DNA of 64,000 nucleotides from Paenibacillus sp. FSL H3-0469 (GTDB lineage: Bacteria; Bacillota; Bacilli; Paenibacillales; Paenibacillaceae), in the NCBI RefSeq assembly GCF_038051945.1, contig NZ_CP150302.1:1178001-1242000 (forward strand), in the 5' to 3' direction. The translations under genes and the position numbers were made by a program. Positions 42,372-52,390 of this stretch are shown here, piece after piece; positions within the stretch are counted from its first letter, which is position 1; every line of letters starts with the position of its first letter. Below the pieces are notes generated by a model that saw only the letters and a program-made list of their open reading frames with translations, was not told the origin of the DNA and ran no database searches.

Positions 42372-44450
42372 TTATGCTTTAGCCGCTGCGCGCTTCAGAA
42401 TTGCCAGTCCGTTCACTGCCAGCGTCAGCTCGGCCGGGGCCGCTGCGCCGGATTCAACATCAGTGTAGGCTTGTCCGTCCAGCTTCACTACTTGCTCAGA
42501 GCCGCTGAAATTCTGCACGAATACATACTCATGCTCGCCGTCGGAACGCAGTTGGGCGGTTACTCCGGTCGGAAGCTCACTGTTCAGGGTGCGGCTAATC
42601 CGCTCTTTTCCGGTAATTGCGGCGTACAGATCCACATAGAACTGCGCGTCCTTCACACGTGTTGCCAGATGATAAGCCTTACCCGCTCCCAGCTTATTCA
42701 CAGTGAGTGCAGGACGTCCGGCGTAGAAGTCGCTGCGGTAATGACCCAGCGCCTCAGCGCCTTCCAGATGAATCAGCTCGGCAATCTCATGCGCATCGTA
42801 TTCACCGCTCAGCTTCAAGCTGTTGCCGGGGTCAAGCACCAGACCGTTCAAGTCGCGGCTATGCAGCCCTTCTGTCTCTTCGGCCCAAATGCCCAGCGTT
42901 CTGCGCAGCGGTCCCGGGAAGCCGCCCAGGTGACACAGATCAGTCTCGCCGACCACTCCCGACCAATAGGTAGCCAGGAAGGTTCCGCCCTGTTCAACGT
43001 ATTTCTCAATCCGCTTCCCGTTCTCTTCGCTGATCAGGTACAGCATCGGAGCAATCACCAGCTTATAGCCGGACAGGTCATCGCCTGAGCCTACCACATC
43101 TACCGGAATTCCAAGCTCCCACAGTCCCCGGTAATGCTGAAGCACCGTCTCTTCATATTTCAGGCCGGAATTGCGGATCCCTTGGGCATCCTTCACCGCC
43201 CAGCGGTTATCCCAGTCGAACAGAATGGCTGTCTCAGCAGGAGTTGTAGTACCTACAACTTCCTCCAGTCCCGCCAGGGTACGGCCTACCTCAGCTACAT
43301 CCTTGAAGACACGGGTCTCCGTATGTCCGCTATGGTCGATCACCGCACCGTGGAATTTCTCGCTGGAGCCGCGGCTTTTCCGCCACTGGAAATACTGTAC
43401 GGAATCCGAACCATGCGCAACTGCCTGGAGTGAGGACAGCTTGTGCATGCCCGGACGCTTCAGCTTGCTGACAATCTGCCAGTTTGTGAGGGAAGGCGTG
43501 CTTTCCATGAGCAGGAACGGCTTCTTTTTGAAGCTGCGGTACATGTCATGATGCATCGCTGTCCAGGCGGCCAAGCGGGCGTCATCATCGTCCTCGGTAT
43601 ATCCCCAGTCCGGGTAAGCATCCCACGATACCACATCAAGAATCTTAGCCATGTTGCGGTAGTCCACGCCGTCAATCATGTGCATATTAGTAGTTACCGG
43701 CAGATCAGGGTTGAAGCCGCGCACCGCGTCAATCTCATGCTGGCAGAAGTTGATCGTCTGATCGCTTACGAACCGGCGCCAGTCCAGGTTAAGCCCGTGA
43801 ACCTGAGTCTCACCATGCGGAGCAGGGGACTCGATCTGTTCCCAGGAAGTGTACGTATGGCTCCAGAAGGTAGCCCACCAAGCGTGGTTCACCTCATCCA
43901 GATCATTATTGTATTTCGCCTTGAGCCAGTCTCTGAAGGCATCCTGACAGTAATTACAGTGACATTCGCCGCCGAATTCATTAGAGATATGCCAGCCGAT
44001 CACTGCCGGATGATGCGCGTAACGCTCAGCCAGCTTGGAGTTGATCAGCGCTGTTTTTTCACGGTAGACCGGTGAAGTGAAGCAGTGATTATGACGGACG
44101 CCGTGCAGGTTGCGCACCCGGTTCCGTTCCACCCGCAGCACTTCAGGATACTTCTCGGACATCCATGCCGGACGCGCACCGCTCGGAGTCGCCAGGAAGG
44201 CGTAAATTCCATTCTCTGCAAAACGGTCCAGGAGCTGATCCATCCACTCAAAGTTAAATACTCCTTCTTCGCGCTCCAGGGATACCCAGGAGAAAATTCC
44301 GACAGACATGACATTACAGCCTGCCAGCTTCATCATGCGGATATCTTCTTCCAGCACCCCCGGATATTTCAGCCATTGCTCGGGATTATAGTCGGCACCG
44401 TGAAGCATTACAGGAGCCTTGCTGCTGATTGCAGGAACTTTGCTGCTCAT
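42372..44450 (-). CDS. Beta-galactosidase, GH42
   Basis: 692 residues in the three-domain GH42 layout: TIM barrel to about 395, trimerisation domain (glutamine-amidotransferase-like) to about 610, and a small C-terminal beta domain. The acid/base is Glu158 (WHISNEFGGECHC) and the nucleophile Glu316 (FLLMESTPS). Cys123, Cys163, Cys165 and Cys168 form the family's zinc site. No signal peptide, so it acts on imported galactosides such as galacto-oligosaccharides. It is divergent from an AraC regulator. Confidence 0.95.
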   Translation of the reverse strand: MSSKVPAISSKAPVMLHGADYNPEQWLKYPGVLEEDIRMMKLAGCNVMSVGIFSWVSLEREEGVFNFEWMDQLLDRFAENGIYAFLATPSGARPAWMSEKYPEVLRVERNRVRNLHGVRHNHCFTSPVYREKTALINSKLAERYAHHPAVIGWHISNEFGGECHCNYCQDAFRDWLKAKYNNDLDEVNHAWWATFWSHTYTSWEQIESPAPHGETQVHGLNLDWRRFVSDQTINFCQHEIDAVRGFNPDLPVTTNMHMIDGVDYRNMAKILDVVSWDAYPDWGYTEDDDDARLAAWTAMHHDMYRSFKKKPFLLMESTPSLTNWQIVSKLKRPGMHKLSSLQAVAHGSDSVQYFQWRKSRGSSEKFHGAVIDHSGHTETRVFKDVAEVGRTLAGLEEVVGTTTPAETAILFDWDNRWAVKDAQGIRNSGLKYEETVLQHYRGLWELGIPVDVVGSGDDLSGYKLVIAPMLYLISEENGKRIEKYVEQGGTFLATYWSGVVGETDLCHLGGFPGPLRRTLGIWAEETEGLHSRDLNGLVLDPGNSLKLSGEYDAHEIAELIHLEGAEALGHYRSDFYAGRPALTVNKLGAGKAYHLATRVKDAQFYVDLYAAITGKERISRTLNSELPTGVTAQLRSDGEHEYVFVQNFSGSEQVVKLDGQAYTDVESGAAAPAELTLAVNGLAILKRAAAKA

Positions 44451-44640
44451 ATGATTTCATCCTCTCGTTTATGTGTGATAGCAGATGTCAGGATGGGACT
44501 TTTCTCGGATACAGTTTCTTCTGTAGCACTGTCCCTCTTGCTTGTATCGATTTATACTATTTATAATAAAGGATATTCTGTGATCAATGGTAGGATAATA
44601 ATAGCGTTAACATAGCACAAAATGAATATGAGGTGTTCGT

Positions 44641-45513
44641 ATGCTCCCCTTCTCTCTGATTGAAATGCCGCGTGACCTGAATGCTTTTCCCCTCTATCCA
44701 TACTCTGTCGGCCGTCATATCCAGTATCACCATGTGCGTCCTGCCGGATTCCCGGTGCATCAGATTTTTCTGATCCGCAGCGGCAGCGGGCGGTTCCGTG
44801 ATCTGGAGGACGGCACCGAAACGGTGTTGCAGCCGGGGATGGCCTATGCCTTTCCGCCTGACCGCGGACATGAATATTATCCGTTATCCCACGAACCGTG
44901 GCATGTCGGCTTCATCGGGTTCCACGGCAGCCAGTCTGCCTCTGTTCTGGAGAGTCTCGGCCTGTTGCCTTCGGCCCCGTTCCGCCCCGAGCGGTTCGAG
45001 GAATGCTGGGACATGCTCGGCGGGATCTGGCACACGGTGAACGGGAACAGCTCGGCGCGTCAGGAGGAACAGCCGATGCAGGAGTTGTCGGTGACGCTGT
45101 ACCGGCTGCTGCTGATGCTGCGCAAAAGTGAAGTCTCCACAGGTCCGGCGACCCGGCTGGAGAACGAGAATGTCCGTAACGATGCGCTTAATAAAGCAGT
45201 CAGTCTGATCAACGAGCATTTCACCGAACCGCTGCTGATCACCAATCTGGCGGCGGCTGTCGGTTATTCCGTCCAGCATTTCCAGCGTCTGTTCCTGCAG
45301 GAATACGGCGTCACTCCGCATAAATATCTGCAGAACCTGCGGCTGCAACGCGCCATGCAGATGCTGACCGAGGACCCGGAGCGTCCCGTGCAGGATATCG
45401 CCCTTAACCTCGGCATGGAGACCAATTACTTCATCCGGGTCTTCCGGAAGGCTCATGGAGTGACTCCCGGGGTGATGCGCAGCCGGCTGCATCCGGGTAA
45501 GGATCATTGTTGA
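44641..45513 (+). CDS. AraC family regulator, probably of the GH42 gene
   Basis: 290 residues. The N-terminal cupin sensor (HVRPAGFPVHQIFLIRSGSG, PGMAYAFPPDRGHEYYPL) resembles galactoside and arabinose regulators. The C-terminal DNA-binding pair is ITNLAAAVGYSVQHFQRLF and VQDIALNLGMETNYFIRVF. GAGGTG precedes ATG. It is divergent from the beta-galactosidase gene across 190 bases, so it most likely activates it. Confidence 0.9.
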   Translation: MLPFSLIEMPRDLNAFPLYPYSVGRHIQYHHVRPAGFPVHQIFLIRSGSGRFRDLEDGTETVLQPGMAYAFPPDRGHEYYPLSHEPWHVGFIGFHGSQSASVLESLGLLPSAPFRPERFEECWDMLGGIWHTVNGNSSARQEEQPMQELSVTLYRLLLMLRKSEVSTGPATRLENENVRNDALNKAVSLINEHFTEPLLITNLAAAVGYSVQHFQRLFLQEYGVTPHKYLQNLRLQRAMQMLTEDPERPVQDIALNLGMETNYFIRVFRKAHGVTPGVMRSRLHPGKDHC

Positions 45514-45524
45514 GCTCACTGGTC

Positions 45525-45569
45525 AAAAAAACAGCTGCGGCACACTTCCGTAGAAGTTCTGCCGCAGCT
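45525..45569 (-). terminator. Terminator of the ABC exporter operon
   Basis: AGCTGCGGC and GCCGCAGCT form a perfect stem. On the minus strand it is followed by GTTTTTTT. It lies 24 bases after the exporter stop and faces the AraC gene. Confidence 0.85.
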
Positions 45570-45592
45570 ATTCACAATAATCGTATACCTAG

Positions 45593-47332
45593 TTACACCG
45601 CCGTAAACTGGCTGTTGTATAAGCGGGCGTAGTAGCCTCCGCTCTCCAGCAGCTCATCATGCGTTCCGCTCTCCACGATATCTCCATCCTTCATGAACAG
45701 GATGAGGTCCGCCTCGCGGATCGTGGACAGCCGGTGCGCAATGACGAAGCTGGTCCGGCCGGTGATCATTGCCAGGAAGGCCTTCTGTATCCGCGCCTCC
45801 GTCAGCGTATCAATGCTGCTGGTCGCCTCATCCAGAATGAGCATCGGCGGATCAACCAGCATGACGCGGGCAATGGTGAGCAGCTGCTTTTGTCCCTGGG
45901 AGAGATTATCTCCCGAGGTGCTGATCTTGGTGTCATAGCCTTCAGGCAGGCGCTTGATGAAGCTATGTGCATTCGCGGCCTTGGCGGCTGCAATCACCTC
46001 CGCTTCGGAGGCCTCCGGCTTGCCGTAAGCAATATTGTCGCGAATGGAAGCCCCGTACAGCCAGGTCTCCTGCAGCACCATACCGAAATTGCGACGCAGA
46101 CTGTCACGGGTGATGGAAGTAATATCTACGCCGTCAATCCGGATCGTTCCGCTATCCACCTCATAGAAGCGCATCAGCAGGTTAACCAGCGTGGTCTTGC
46201 CCGCCCCGGTCTGGCCGACGATCGCCACGCGTGTGCCCGGCTTCACCTCCAGACTGAAGTTCTTGATCAGCGGAAGCTCCGGTGTATAGGCGAAGCTTAC
46301 CTTGTCGAAGGTAATGGTTCCCCGGCTGTTCTCCATCACATAGGCATCCGGCTGGTCCGGGGCCTCCTGCGGGAGATCCAGAATGGTGAAGATCCGCTGC
46401 GCCGAAGCTGTGGCGGACTGCAGTTGTGTAATAACGCCAGTAATCTCATTGAACGGCTTCGCGAACAGACTGGAGTAGATCAGGAAGCTGGACAGATCCC
46501 CTACGGAGAACAGGTCTCCGATAACAAGCACACTCCCGATCATCGCAATCAGCGAGAAGGTGATATTATTGACCAGCCGCGTGGTCGGGTTCGAGAGCGA
46601 GCCATAGAACTGCGATTTCGTCCCTGTCTTGTACAGCTCATTATTCCGCTCCGCAAAACCTGCAAAGGAACGGTCCTCGTAATGATAAGCCTGCACCACC
46701 TTCTGCCCGCCGACGATTTCCTCGACATAGCCGTTCAGCCCCCCGAGAATCTTGGCCTGCTCACGGAACAGCTGCTGGGAGCGCATCGTAATGAAGCGGG
46801 CAACGAAGAAGGTTGCCGGAGCAGACAGCAGCACCACCAGCGTCATTATAGGGCTGATATAGAGCATCAGGCCTATGGCTCCGGCAATGGTTACGATCCC
46901 CGTCAAGAGCGTGGAGAAGCCTTGGAGCAGTCCGTCAGACACAGCATCCATGTCGTTCACGAACCGGCTGATGCTGTCGCCCTGGGGATGGTTATCATGG
47001 AACTTCAGGGGCAGGGCGTCCAGCTTGTCAAACAGCTCGCGGCGCAGGTCATAGACCGTGCGGAACGCCAGCTTATTCGTATAATAAGTGAGCAGCCAGC
47101 CGAAGAAGCTGCCGACCAGATACACACTGCCCAGGATCAGCAGCAGGCGCAGAATCTCCGGGAACTCCACCCGGTCCGGCCCGATCATATGGTCAATGGC
47201 GCGGCCAATCAGGAGCGGCCCGATCAGGCTGGCAATCACGCTCAGGATCGCGCAGAAGATAGCGCCATACGTTATTTTCCGGTACTCACGGGTATATTGA
47301 AACAGACGTTTCCAGGTCATTGTACTGGTCAT
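45593..47332 (-). CDS. ABC exporter subunit with canonical ATPase site
   Basis: 579 residues: six-helix exporter domain (to about 320) fused to an ATPase. Walker A is GQTGAGKTTLV and Walker B LILDEATSSIDT with the catalytic glutamate, but the signature reads LSQGQ instead of LSGGQ. With the preceding gene it forms a heterodimeric exporter of the BmrCD/YheIH type, where one ATP site is degenerate. Its ATG overlaps the stop of the preceding gene. Likely substrates are drugs or peptides. Confidence 0.92.
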   Translation of the reverse strand: MTSTMTWKRLFQYTREYRKITYGAIFCAILSVIASLIGPLLIGRAIDHMIGPDRVEFPEILRLLLILGSVYLVGSFFGWLLTYYTNKLAFRTVYDLRRELFDKLDALPLKFHDNHPQGDSISRFVNDMDAVSDGLLQGFSTLLTGIVTIAGAIGLMLYISPIMTLVVLLSAPATFFVARFITMRSQQLFREQAKILGGLNGYVEEIVGGQKVVQAYHYEDRSFAGFAERNNELYKTGTKSQFYGSLSNPTTRLVNNITFSLIAMIGSVLVIGDLFSVGDLSSFLIYSSLFAKPFNEITGVITQLQSATASAQRIFTILDLPQEAPDQPDAYVMENSRGTITFDKVSFAYTPELPLIKNFSLEVKPGTRVAIVGQTGAGKTTLVNLLMRFYEVDSGTIRIDGVDITSITRDSLRRNFGMVLQETWLYGASIRDNIAYGKPEASEAEVIAAAKAANAHSFIKRLPEGYDTKISTSGDNLSQGQKQLLTIARVMLVDPPMLILDEATSSIDTLTEARIQKAFLAMITGRTSFVIAHRLSTIREADLILFMKDGDIVESGTHDELLESGGYYARLYNSQFTAV

Positions 47333-49080
47333 TGTAATGCCTCCTCGCTTGAGAGCTGTGACATGCAGATTTCCTGATAGACTGCGCAGCTCTCCAGCAG
47401 TTCCTCATGCGTGCCGATTCCGGCAATACGGCCTTCCTCGAAGACGATAATCTGATCGGCCTGCCTTACTGTGCTCACCCGCTGGGATACAAGCAGCACG
47501 GTCATATCGGTACTGTTCTTGCTTAGTGCACGGCGCAGTGCCGCATCCGTAGCGAAGTCCAGCGCACTGGAGGAATCATCCAGGATAAGGATCGGCGGAT
47601 GTCCTACGACAGCCCGGGCAATGGTCAACCGCTGCTTTTGTCCGCCGGACAGGTTATGCCCGCCGCGTGCGACCAGCGTATCCAGCCCTTCCGGCAGCCG
47701 GGTGATGAACTCCTCAGCCTGGGCAACCGCCGCTGCGGCCATGATCTCATCCCGGGTAGCAGACGCCTTGCCCCAGCGGATATTCTCAGCAATCGTCCCG
47801 GTGAACAGCACCGCCTTCTGCGGCACGATGCCGATTCTGCTGCGCAGCTGCTCCAGCCGGTAGTCCCGTACATTTACACCCTCGACTCTAACTTCCCCTT
47901 CCACAGCGTCATAGAAGCGCGGAATCAGATTTACGAAGGTGCTCTTACCTGAACCGGTACTGCCAATTAGCCCAACCGTTTGCCCTTTAAGGATATCTAC
48001 AGAGATATTCTCCAGGGCCAGTTCACCGGTCGTGTTATAGCCGAAAGACACATTGCGGAAGGAAATCACCGGCGCTGCACCGTCCGGCTTCGCAGCAGGT
48101 GCAAGAGCAGGCACTTCAGCAACGGAAGCTGTCATAGCCAGCACCTCATTGATCCGGTTCGCAGACGACGAGGCTTTGGTGAACAGAATGACCAGATTGG
48201 AGACTACGATCAGGGCCAGCAGGATCTGGGTTACATAGTTAATGAATGCAATAATCTCACCCTGCGACAGACTCCCGGCTTCAATATGAAAGCCGCCTAC
48301 CCAAAGTATAGCAATTATTGCCGCGTTCACTACCAGTGTCGTCATCGGTCCCAGCCAAGCGGAGATCCGCCCGACACGGATGGCCGTCTGCGTCAGATCC
48401 TCCGAGGCATCATTGAAGCGCTGCTTCTCGCGGCGGCTCTCGGCGAAGGCCCGGATCACCCGGATGCCGGAGAGATTCTCGCTGAGCACCAGCGCCAGAC
48501 GGTCCAGCTTCGCCTGATATTTGCGGTACATTGGCGAGCTGCGTGTAATGATGAAGTACAGAATGATTCCGAATACAGGAGTAGCGGCAATCAAGATCAG
48601 CGACAGGCGGAAATCCAGAATCATCGCCATAATAATCGCCCCGATACAGATGAACGGCGCACGGATGACCAGCCGGATCAGCATGGCTACCGCCACCTGC
48701 AGCTGGTTGACATCGTTGGTGATCCGGTTGATCAGGGAAGGCGTGCCGATAATATCCAGCTCGGCATACGACAGCGAAGAGATATGCTTGAACATTTTGT
48801 TGCGCAGCGAGGTCCCAAAGCCCTGTGAGGCCCGCGCCGCATAATATTGGCATACCAGGGAGCAGCCGAAGCCCAGGATGGCCATTACCACCATCAGGGA
48901 GCCCATCTTGTAGACATAGCTGCTATCCTGCTTGGCAATTCCGTTGTTGATGATCAGGGCTACAATGGTCGGCAGCAGCAGCTCCAGAATCGCCTCCAGC
49001 AGCTTGAATACCGGCCCGATCGTCACTTCTTTTTTGTACGGTTTTAAGAAAACTGCAATTTTGTGCACATTGATCCTCAC
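47329..49080 (-). CDS. ABC exporter subunit with degenerate Walker B
   Basis: 583 residues, exporter domain plus ATPase. Walker A is GSTGSGKSTFVNL and the signature is a normal LSGGQKQR. Walker B ends LILDDSSSALD, so aspartate replaces the catalytic glutamate, as in the BmrC-type half of heterodimeric exporters. Its degenerate site would be completed by the partner's LSQGQ signature, so the two changes agree. It is first in the operon and divergent from a LysR gene. Confidence 0.92.
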   Translation of the reverse strand: MRINVHKIAVFLKPYKKEVTIGPVFKLLEAILELLLPTIVALIINNGIAKQDSSYVYKMGSLMVVMAILGFGCSLVCQYYAARASQGFGTSLRNKMFKHISSLSYAELDIIGTPSLINRITNDVNQLQVAVAMLIRLVIRAPFICIGAIIMAMILDFRLSLILIAATPVFGIILYFIITRSSPMYRKYQAKLDRLALVLSENLSGIRVIRAFAESRREKQRFNDASEDLTQTAIRVGRISAWLGPMTTLVVNAAIIAILWVGGFHIEAGSLSQGEIIAFINYVTQILLALIVVSNLVILFTKASSSANRINEVLAMTASVAEVPALAPAAKPDGAAPVISFRNVSFGYNTTGELALENISVDILKGQTVGLIGSTGSGKSTFVNLIPRFYDAVEGEVRVEGVNVRDYRLEQLRSRIGIVPQKAVLFTGTIAENIRWGKASATRDEIMAAAAVAQAEEFITRLPEGLDTLVARGGHNLSGGQKQRLTIARAVVGHPPILILDDSSSALDFATDAALRRALSKNSTDMTVLLVSQRVSTVRQADQIIVFEEGRIAGIGTHEELLESCAVYQEICMSQLSSEEALQ

Positions 49081-49155
49081 CTAACTTAGCGTAGTATGTA
49101 GTTCCTATTGAAAATAACAAAAGACCCGTTATGATTATGTCATACCTGTTTACAT

Positions 49156-49200
49156 ATTGATAATATTGGTTTCGTATCAATCCCATATGGATAGCATATG
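49156..49200. promoter_or_regulatory. Paired inverted repeats between exporter and LysR genes
   Basis: ATTGATA (49156-49162) and TATCAAT (49175-49181) are inverted, and CATATG occurs twice (49184 and 49195). They lie 30-74 bases before the LysR ATG. LysR proteins bind such dyads in divergent gaps; the link is by position. Confidence 0.45.
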
Positions 49201-49229
49201 TCATAAACCTTAAGAACGGAGGCTGCACC

Positions 49230-50099
49230 ATGGATATCCGCCAATTGAAATATTTCCTGGCGATTGCCGAGGAAGGACAAATTACATCCGCAGCCAGGAA
49301 GCTGAGGATGGCCCAGCCGCCGCTCAGCCAGCAGCTGAAGCTGCTGGAGGAGGAGCTGGGGGTCAAGCTGGTGGAGCGCGGACCGCGCAGCATACAGCTC
49401 ACAGATGCCGGAATCATTCTGCGTAACCGGGCTCAGCAGATTCTGGAGTTAACGGACTCCACCGCCCGGGAGATCAGCGATTATGCCAAAGGGCTGAAGG
49501 GCAGCCTTACCATTGGGACGGTCTCTTCTTCAGGCGCCACCCTGCTTCATGAGCCGCTCACAGCGTTCCATAAGAGCTATTCGGGCGTGTCCTTTGAAAT
49601 CCATGAAGGCAATACATTCATGATTATCGACCTGCTGAACAGGGGCATTGTTGAGGTGGGCATTGTCCGTACCCCGTTCAGCACCAGCAACCTGGAGTGT
49701 CTGTATTTCCATTCGGAGCCGATGATTGCAGTAATGACCACCGGTTATGACTGGGCCCCCAGCCAGAGTGCTGCCCAGCTTGGCGAGCTGCAGGACAAAC
49801 CGCTGATTATCTACCGCCGCTTCGAGCAGCTCATCCGCGAGACCTGTCTGGAGCACGGCTTTGAGCCACAGATCTTCTGTATGAACGATGATGCCCGGAC
49901 CACGCTGCTGTGGGCCAATGCGGGACTCGGGATCGGGATCGTACCCAAGTCGGCGTTCGAGCTGGCTAATCACAGCAACCTGATCTACAAAGAAATCCTG
50001 TGCGAGACCCTGCGCACCCGCGTGGCCGCCGTATGGATGAAGGATAAGTATTTGTCGTCCGTGGCGACCAAGTTCATCGAGACCTTCAAGTCCATTTGA
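49230..50099 (+). CDS. LysR family regulator
   Basis: 289 residues. The winged helix is at the N-terminus (MDIRQLKYFLAIAEEGQITS, then AARKLRMAQPPLSQQLKLLE) and a periplasmic-binding-type sensor follows (GSLTIGTVSSSGATLLHEPL; NAGLGIGIVPKSAF). GGAGG is seven bases before ATG. It is divergent from the heterodimeric exporter, so it may control export in response to a small molecule. The effector is unknown. Confidence 0.9.
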   Translation: MDIRQLKYFLAIAEEGQITSAARKLRMAQPPLSQQLKLLEEELGVKLVERGPRSIQLTDAGIILRNRAQQILELTDSTAREISDYAKGLKGSLTIGTVSSSGATLLHEPLTAFHKSYSGVSFEIHEGNTFMIIDLLNRGIVEVGIVRTPFSTSNLECLYFHSEPMIAVMTTGYDWAPSQSAAQLGELQDKPLIIYRRFEQLIRETCLEHGFEPQIFCMNDDARTTLLWANAGLGIGIVPKSAFELANHSNLIYKEILCETLRTRVAAVWMKDKYLSSVATKFIETFKSI

Positions 50100-50205
50100 A
50101 CCGGCCGCGCACCACTTCCAGGCTCCGCATTCAGGAGGATGTCCAATCCCGGCGGCATTCATCCGCAGGCTGCCCGGACGCCATATTCCCTGATCAACGT
50201 AAATA

Positions 50206-50244
50206 CCCCGCTACCAGTCAACACCAGTAGCGGGGTTTGTTATT
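50206..50244. terminator. Terminator between the LysR and htpG genes
   Basis: CCCCGCTAC pairs with GTAGCGGGG, followed by TTTGTTATT. It serves the LysR gene and faces htpG, which ends 34 bases away. Confidence 0.82.
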
Positions 50245-50277
50245 CACTCAGGTCTGTGCCCGGCGACAGCGCCGGTG

Positions 50278-52161
50278 TTAGACCATGATTTTACAAATAT
50301 CGTTCGTGAACTGCACCGGATCATTAACCTGCAGGCCTTCGATCAGGAGCGCCTGGTTGTACAAGAGGTTGGTGTACAGGCCCAGCTTCTCCTTATCGCC
50401 CTCGGCCGCCGCCTTCAGTGATTTGAAGACATCATGGTGAATGTTGATTTCCAGCACCTTGTCTGCTTGTACATCCTGGCCGCCGTTAGGCATGGCCTTG
50501 AGGATTTTCTCCATCTCAATCGTCAGCTCGCCTTCGGTGGACAGGCAGACCGGATGGGATTTCAGCCGCTTGGAGGCTTTGACCGCCTTCACTTTGCCGG
50601 ACAGAATGCCCTGCATAGCTTCGAACAATCCCTTGTTCTCATTCTCTTCCTCTTCAGATGGCTTATCCTCGGCACTCTCTTCAATGCCCAAGTCACCGCT
50701 GGAGACATTTCTGAACTCCTTCTCCTTATAAGCCATGATCATCTTGATCGCGAATTCATCGATATCATCGGTGAAGTAGAGAATCTCGTAGCCTTTGTCC
50801 AGCACCATTTCGGTCTGCGGCAGCTTCTCAATGCGTTCTACCGATTCACCGGAAGCGTAGTAGATATACTTTTGGTCTTCCGGCATTCTCTCTACATATT
50901 CAGCCAGTGTCACCAGCTTCTTCTCTTTGGAAGAGTGGAACATGAGGAGATCCTGCAGCGTTTCTTTCTCCATACCGTAGTCGTTATAGACCCCGAACTT
51001 CAGCTGCCGGCCAAAAGACTTATAGAACGTCTCATACTGCTCGCGCTCATCCTTCAGCAGGCTCAGGAGCTGGCTCTTGATCTTGCTCTTGATATTCTTG
51101 GCGATCATTGTCAGCTGGCGGTCATGCTGCAGCATCTCACGGGAAATATTGAGCGACAGGTCCTCGGAATCGACCATCCCCTTGACGAAGCTGAAGTAAT
51201 CCGGCAGCAGATCGGCACATTTGTTCATAATCAGCACGCCGTTGGAGTAGAGCTCCAGACCTTTTTCATATTCCTTGGTGTAGTAGTCGAACGGAGTATT
51301 CTCCGGGATGAACAGAATTGCGTTGTAGACCACTGCGCCGTCGGCACTGATGTGAATATGCTTCAGCGGCTTGTCGAACCCATAGCGCTTCTCTGCATAG
51401 AAATTGTTGTAATCTTCATCAGTCAGCTCTTTCTTGTTCTTGCGCCAGATTGGCACCATGCTGTTGACCGTCTGCTCTTCAATCGTATCGATGAATTCAT
51501 TCTCAGCGCCCTCTTTGGGCTGTCTGCCGGTAATATCCATCTTGATCGGGAAGCGGATGAAGTCCGAATACTTCTTGATGATCGATTTCAGACGGAATTC
51601 TTCGAGGAATTCATCGTAGTTATCGTCTTCCGTATTCTCTTTGATCTTCAGCGTAATTTCGGTACCGACCGTATCCTTCTCACAAGGCTCAATGGTGTAG
51701 CCGTCCGCACCCTGGGATTCCCATTTGAACGCCTGCTCGCTGCCCAGCGCCTTACTGATTACGGTCACATCGTCAGCCACCATGAATGCGGAATAGAAGC
51801 CGACCCCGAATTGTCCGATGATGTTGTGGCCGTCCTTGGCTTCATTATCCTTCTTAAAAGCAAACGAGCCGCTGTTCGCGATAATCCCCAGGTTATTCTC
51901 CAGCTCTTCCTGTGTCATCCCGATGCCGGTATCGGCAATGGTTAACGTGCGGCTTGCTTTGTCAGCGGTTACTTTAATGTAGTAGTCCTCTTTATTGAAC
52001 ACCAGACTGTCATCGGCCAGTGCCTTGTAATAGATTTTATCGATGGCATCACTTGCATTTGAGATCAGTTCCCGCAGAAAAATCTCGCGCTGCGTATAAA
52101 TGGAGTTAATCATCATTTCCAGCAGTCTTTTGGATTCAGCTTTAAACTCTTTTTTAGCCAT
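50278..52161 (-). CDS. htpG: Molecular chaperone HtpG (bacterial Hsp90)
   Basis: 627 residues. The N-terminal GHKL ATPase domain has the Hsp90 motifs [28 protein letters not shown] and [14 protein letters not shown]. The middle domain carries the catalytic-arginine region ([14 protein letters not shown]) and a C-terminal dimerisation domain follows, with an acidic linker ([16 protein letters not shown]). A perfect CIRCE operator and a good promoter precede it, so HrcA heat-shock control is expected. In Bacillus subtilis htpG is not in the CIRCE class, so this differs from the model. Confidence 0.97.
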   Translation of the reverse strand: MAKKEFKAESKRLLEMMINSIYTQREIFLRELISNASDAIDKIYYKALADDSLVFNKEDYYIKVTADKASRTLTIADTGIGMTQEELENNLGIIANSGSFAFKKDNEAKDGHNIIGQFGVGFYSAFMVADDVTVISKALGSEQAFKWESQGADGYTIEPCEKDTVGTEITLKIKENTEDDNYDEFLEEFRLKSIIKKYSDFIRFPIKMDITGRQPKEGAENEFIDTIEEQTVNSMVPIWRKNKKELTDEDYNNFYAEKRYGFDKPLKHIHISADGAVVYNAILFIPENTPFDYYTKEYEKGLELYSNGVLIMNKCADLLPDYFSFVKGMVDSEDLSLNISREMLQHDRQLTMIAKNIKSKIKSQLLSLLKDEREQYETFYKSFGRQLKFGVYNDYGMEKETLQDLLMFHSSKEKKLVTLAEYVERMPEDQKYIYYASGESVERIEKLPQTEMVLDKGYEILYFTDDIDEFAIKMIMAYKEKEFRNVSSGDLGIEESAEDKPSEEEENENKGLFEAMQGILSGKVKAVKASKRLKSHPVCLSTEGELTIEMEKILKAMPNGGQDVQADKVLEINIHHDVFKSLKAAAEGDKEKLGLYTNLLYNQALLIEGLQVNDPVQFTNDICKIMV

Positions 52162-52211
52162 GAATAAATAAATCTCCTTTCAAAAGTAACCTTCGGATTG
52201 CGGAGCATCGT

Positions 52212-52238
52212 TTAGCACTCCACTCACTTGAGTGCTAA
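52212..52238. promoter_or_regulatory. CIRCE operator of htpG
   Basis: TTAGCACTC, nine bases, GAGTGCTAA is a perfect match to the HrcA-binding CIRCE consensus. It lies just downstream of the htpG promoter, about 50 bases before the ATG, the usual repressor position. Confidence 0.97.
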
Positions 52239-52249
52239 CACTCCCTTTT

Positions 52250-52278
52250 ATATAACATATTCTAGTTTTTGATGTCAA
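52250..52278 (-). promoter_or_regulatory. htpG promoter
   Basis: On the minus strand TTGACA (52278-52273) and TTATAT (52255-52250) are 17 bases apart. Transcription would start about ten bases upstream of CIRCE. Confidence 0.85.
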
Positions 52279-52390
52279 TATCTTGCTGCCTAAGAAGTCC
52301 ACAAAAAAAGAAATGAATTCTATTTTAGTCCATGTTAGCATTCGGATTGTACTTCATTTGACCACTTAACCACAGAAAGGATAATGATTC

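Noticed and set aside
45659..47377. 572-residue frame antisense to the ABC exporter
   Set aside because: It mirrors the codon pattern of the well-supported exporter gene and shows no domain or ribosome site.
50434..51945. 503-residue frame antisense to htpG
   Set aside because: It is a shadow of a highly conserved chaperone gene; composition is typical of antisense frames.
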